Source: Pseudomonas tehranensis | Lineage (GTDB): Bacteria > Pseudomonadota > Gammaproteobacteria > Pseudomonadales > Pseudomonadaceae | NCBI RefSeq assembly: GCF_014268615.1 | Contig: NZ_JABWQV010000025.1 | Coordinates: forward strand, 1-39,734 | DNA length: 39,734 nt | Direction of reading: 5' to 3' | Shown: in pieces, positions 36,482-39,734 of the stretch | Layout: every line of letters begins with the position of its first letter | How positions within the stretch are numbered: position 1 is the first letter of the stretch | Translations under genes and position numbers: made by a program | The notes under the pieces: model-generated | Told to the model about the DNA's origin: nothing | What the model saw: only the letters and a program-made list of their open reading frames with translations | Database searches by the model: none

Positions 36482-39174
36482 ACCTGTCCGCTCCCCATGC
36501 CCAATGGCCGGGCCAGGCTGCCGAGGATGAAGAAATGACCGAGTGGCGTGAGGCGTTGCTCTCCGTCGCAGCCCACGGCGGCACGAGCCGGGCCAAACAG
36601 ATCCTCGACATGCTGCTGGCCGTGGCAAACGCTTCGGACATCGGCTGGCGGCCCAGCCATGGCACCCCATACATCAATACCATCAGTGTTGAGCAGCAAC
36701 CGGTGTTTCCAGGCGATCTGGCCATCGAAGAGCGTCTGGCCTCGATCATGCGCTGGAATGCCCTGGCGATGGTTGCCCGGGCCAATCACGCCTATGGCGA
36801 ATTGGGTGGACACATTGCCAGTTATGCCAGCGCGGCGGATCTGTTTGAAGTGGGCTTCAACCATTTCTTCAAGGCGCGCACCCAAACCGGCGGGGGTGAC
36901 CTGGTGTTCTACCAACCGCACTCGGCGCCAGGCGTCTATGCCCGGGCGTTCCTTGAGGGACGCCTGGAAGAAAAGGATCTGCAGCACTATCGGCAAGAGA
37001 TCGGCGCGCGCGCCAATGGCGCCCGGGGTTTGTCGAGTTATCCACACCCGTGGTTGATGCCGGACTTCTGGCAGTTCCCGACGGGCTCCATGGGGATCGG
37101 TCCGATCAGCTCGATCTACCAGGCGCGTTTCATGCGTTACCTGGAGCACCGCGGCCTGCAAGAGACCTCGGGGCGGACCGTCTGGGGGGTGTTTGGCGAC
37201 GGTGAAATGGATGAGCCGGAAAGCATGTCGGCGTTGACCCTGGCGGCGCGCGAAGGGCTGGATAACCTGGTCTGGGTGGTCAATTGCAACCTGCAGCGGC
37301 TGGACGGCCCGGTGCGTGGCAACGGTCGCATCATCGACGAGCTCGAGGCATTGTTCGGCGGTGCAGGCTGGAACGTGATCAAACTGGTGTGGGGTTCCGA
37401 CTGGGACAGATTGTTTGCCCGGGATAAAGACGGTGCGCTGGTCCGCGCATTGTCGGCCACGGTCGATGGCCAGTTCCAGACGTTTGCGGCCAAGGATGGG
37501 CGCTTCAACCGCGAGCATTTCTTCGGCCAGGACGCAGCCTTGGCGCATTTGGCCGAAGGCCTGACCGACGAGCAGATCGACCGCCTCAAACGCGGCGGTC
37601 ATGACCTGGTGAAGATCTTTGCCGCGTATCAAAGCGCAATGCTCGAGGGCAAGAAACCTACGGTGATCCTGGCCCAGACCAAGAAGGGCTTCGGCATGGG
37701 CGACGCCGGGCAGGGCAAGATGACTGTGCACCAGCAGAAGAAACTCGATAATGAGGCGTTGATCGCGTTCCGCAACCGTTTCAACCTGCCATTGACCGAT
37801 GAGCAGGCTACCTCGCTGAGCTTCTTCAAACCGAGCGACGACAGCGCGGAAATGCGCTACCTGCATGAGCGCCGCCGAGCGTTGGGCGGCTACATGCCTG
37901 CGCGACCTTCGGCCTGCGCGTCATTGGCCGTGCCCGATGTAGACAGCTACGCCGGGTTTGCCCTCACCGCCCAAGGCAAGGAAATGTCCACCACCATGGC
38001 CTTCGTGCGAATGCTCAGCGGCTTGCTCCGGGACAAGCAACTGGGGCCGCGCATCGTACCGATCGTGGCGGATGAAGCACGCACGTTCGGCATGGCCAGC
38101 CTGTTCAAGCAGATCGGTATCTACTCCAGCGTGGGCCAGCGTTATGAGCCGGAGGACATTGGTTCGATCCTCAGTTATCGAGAAGCCCTGGACGGGCAGA
38201 TTCTTGAAGAGGGCATCAGCGAAGCCGGCGCCATCAGTTCCTGGGTCGCGGCCGCGACCAGCTACTCGGTGCATGGCCTGCCGATGCTGCCGTTCTACAT
38301 CTATTACTCGATGTTCGGTTTCCAGCGCATCGGCGACCTGATCTGGGCCGCGGCGGATCAGCGCGCTCGCGGGTTCCTGCTCGGTGCCACCGCGGGGCGC
38401 ACAACCCTGGGGGGCGAGGGCTTGCAGCACCAGGACGGTAACAGCCACGTGATGGCGGCGATGGTGCCCAACTGTCGCGCCTACGATCCCGCGTTCGCGG
38501 GTGAATTTGCGGTGATTCTGGATCACGGCATGCGCCAGATGCTGGAGCGTCAGGTCGACGAGTTTTATTACGTCACGTTGATGAACGAGAACTACCCGCA
38601 GCCCAACCTTCCTGAAGGTGTCGAACAGGCGATCATCAAGGGCATGTATGCATTTGCCCGGCATGAAGTGAAGGAAGCGCGCGGCGCCGTGCAGTTGCTG
38701 GGTTCCGGCACGATCTTGCGCGAAGTCATTGCCGCTGCCGAGTTGTTGGCCAGCGATTGGAGCATCGACAGTCAGGTCTGGAGCGTTACCAGCTTCACCG
38801 AGTTGGCACGTGATGCTCGTGAAGTGGAGCGCTGGAATCGTCTGCATCCCGGACAAGCTGCCCAATGCAGTCATGTTCAAGAATGCCTTCGCGACTCGGC
38901 GCCCATCATTGCCTGTACCGACTACGTGCGCGCCTTGCCCCAGTTGATCGCCAGTTATCTCGATGGCCATTACACCGTGCTCGGCACCGACGGGTTTGGC
39001 CGCAGCGATACCCGCAACCAACTGCGCAGGTTCTTCGAAGTGGACCGCCACCAGATCGTCCTGAGTGCGCTGACCTCACTGGTGCATGAGGGGCGTCTGG
39101 ACCCCAGTGTCTGTGCCCTGGCCATTGAACGCTACGCGATTGACGTTGACGCCGTGGCCCCTTGGGACGCTTGA
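36478..39174 (+). CDS. 2-oxoacid dehydrogenase E1, AceE/MdeB-like
   Basis: A homodimeric, thiamine-diphosphate-dependent E1 of 898 residues. The ThDP motif is FGDGEMDEPESMSA running to WVVNCNLQRLDGPVRGN (about residues 239-284). Other AceE blocks are PHPWLMPDFWQFPTGSMGIG, QTKKGFGMG, DEARTFGMASLFKQIGIY and HQDGNSHVMA. Its N-terminal lipoyl-domain-binding part is present. The setting fits a 2-oxobutyrate dehydrogenase rather than housekeeping pyruvate dehydrogenase: AcdS upstream makes 2-oxobutyrate, and MdeB of P. putida plays that role after methionine gamma-lyase. It would need the cell's E2 and E3, as none is encoded here. ATG 36478 has AGGAG at 36466-36470. Confidence 0.88.
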   Translation: MNLSAPHAQWPGQAAEDEEMTEWREALLSVAAHGGTSRAKQILDMLLAVANASDIGWRPSHGTPYINTISVEQQPVFPGDLAIEERLASIMRWNALAMVARANHAYGELGGHIASYASAADLFEVGFNHFFKARTQTGGGDLVFYQPHSAPGVYARAFLEGRLEEKDLQHYRQEIGARANGARGLSSYPHPWLMPDFWQFPTGSMGIGPISSIYQARFMRYLEHRGLQETSGRTVWGVFGDGEMDEPESMSALTLAAREGLDNLVWVVNCNLQRLDGPVRGNGRIIDELEALFGGAGWNVIKLVWGSDWDRLFARDKDGALVRALSATVDGQFQTFAAKDGRFNREHFFGQDAALAHLAEGLTDEQIDRLKRGGHDLVKIFAAYQSAMLEGKKPTVILAQTKKGFGMGDAGQGKMTVHQQKKLDNEALIAFRNRFNLPLTDEQATSLSFFKPSDDSAEMRYLHERRRALGGYMPARPSACASLAVPDVDSYAGFALTAQGKEMSTTMAFVRMLSGLLRDKQLGPRIVPIVADEARTFGMASLFKQIGIYSSVGQRYEPEDIGSILSYREALDGQILEEGISEAGAISSWVAAATSYSVHGLPMLPFYIYYSMFGFQRIGDLIWAAADQRARGFLLGATAGRTTLGGEGLQHQDGNSHVMAAMVPNCRAYDPAFAGEFAVILDHGMRQMLERQVDEFYYVTLMNENYPQPNLPEGVEQAIIKGMYAFARHEVKEARGAVQLLGSGTILREVIAAAELLASDWSIDSQVWSVTSFTELARDAREVERWNRLHPGQAAQCSHVQECLRDSAPIIACTDYVRALPQLIASYLDGHYTVLGTDGFGRSDTRNQLRRFFEVDRHQIVLSALTSLVHEGRLDPSVCALAIERYAIDVDAVAPWDA

Positions 39175-39188
39175 AACCAGCTTCATCC

Positions 39189-39734
39189 TGTGGGAGCGAG
39201 CCTGCTCGCGAAGACGGTGGTTGAGTTACATGGATGTTGGGTTTACTGGCCTCATCGCGAGCAGGCTCGCTCCCACAGGTTTTTGTGTCGTGTGCAGATG
39301 CTGTGAACACCCGCGAGTCCATGTGCGAGCTTGCTCGCGAAAGCGGTGGATCAGTTTGAAGTGATGTTGGCTATGCCGACGCCTTTGCGAGCAAGCCCGC
39401 TCCCACAGTTTTTGTGTTGTGTGCAGATGCTGTGAACACCCGCGAGTCCATGTGGGAGCGAGCCTGCTCGCGATAGCGGTGGTTGAGTTACATGGATGTT
39501 GGGCTTACTGGCCTCATCGCGAGCAAGCCCGCTCTCACAGGTTTTTGTGTTGTGTGCAGATGCTGTGAACACCCGCGAGTCCATGTGGGAGCGAGCCTGC
39601 TCGCGATAGCGGTGGTTGAGTTACATGGATGTTGGGCTTACAGGCCTCATCGCGAGCAAGCCCGCTCCCACAGGTTTTTGTGGCGTGTGCAGATGCTGTG
39701 AACCCCCGCGAGTCCATGTGCGAGCCTGCTCGCG
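39189..39734. repeat. Tandem REPIN array
   Basis: Five hairpin units of inverted REP arms follow the E1 gene: 39189-39277, 39322-39407, 39451-39540, 39584-39673 and one cut by the window end from 39717. Each is an arm of the type GTGGGAGCGAGCCTGCTCGC, a spacer, and the inverted arm. Between units a conserved linker of about 40 bases recurs (TGTGCAGATGCTGTGAACAC core, starting at 39291, 39420, 39553 and 39686; periods 129, 133, 133). Units 1, 3 and 4 share the internal spacer GGTTGAGTTACATGGATGTT. Unit 2 differs. No gene is present from 39175 to the end. Confidence 0.92.

Noticed and set aside
36349..37866. 505-codon open frame opposite the E1 gene
   Set aside because: Shadow frame; the plus strand holds the thiamine-diphosphate motif and AceE blocks.
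39189..39734. CRISPR array
   Set aside because: Repeats are long inverted REP arms with conserved, not variable, spacers, and no cas gene is present.

Overview
This looks like a chromosomal window of a fluorescent-group Pseudomonas. It is GC-rich, carries the GTGGGAGCGAGC-type REP/REPIN repeats common in that group, and its genes match that genus: an aliphatic amidase with the AmiE E59/K134/C166 triad followed by an AmiB-type AAA protein, an ACC deaminase with the full diagnostic residue set, an FecI/FecR/TonB-receptor trio, AMP nucleosidase and a DUF2788-type protein. The ACC deaminase suggests a plant-associated strain. No tRNA, rRNA, CRISPR, transposase or prophage gene was seen.

Layout. 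1-4083: housekeeping genes (amn, an RluE-like pseudouridine synthase, a small membrane protein, a SulP transporter). 4498-8209: a probable operon of GntP permease, RpiR/SIS regulator and N-acyl-D-amino-acid deacylase. 8346-14370: a glyoxalase-fold protein, a chemoreceptor, KatG, and a small stand-alone protease-like protein carrying the FtsH (M41) zinc ligands. 14470-18448: a TonB siderophore receptor, FecR-type regulator and ECF sigma factor, with a Fur-like box over the sigma promoter. 18654-20448: a short-chain dehydrogenase and an AraC regulator.

20522-33575 is the most striking part, an amide and urea-type nitrogen regulon. A 1125-residue protein fuses an NCS1-family transporter to a cysteine cluster, a histidine kinase and a receiver domain, and is followed by a LuxR-type response regulator. 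Divergent from them lie a UrtABCDE-like ABC transporter, formamidase (FmdA), an FmdB zinc ribbon, AmiE amidase and AmiB. Three 16-bp palindromes of the form TACG-N8-CGTA lie only in the two control regions here (two before the substrate-binding protein at 22-bp spacing, one before fmdA). They are strong candidates for the response-regulator operator. Proposed flow: the sensor perceives or moves an amide or urea-like ligand, the response regulator activates uptake, and FmdA and AmiE release ammonia.

33688-39174 is an ACC-utilisation locus: Lrp-type AcdR, a very AT-rich divergent promoter, AcdS, two small unrecognised proteins that look like diverged paralogues, and an AceE/MdeB-type 2-oxoacid dehydrogenase E1. 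AcdS makes 2-oxobutyrate and ammonia, and the E1 would feed 2-oxobutyrate toward propionyl-CoA. The window ends in a tandem array of REPIN hairpins (39189-39734).
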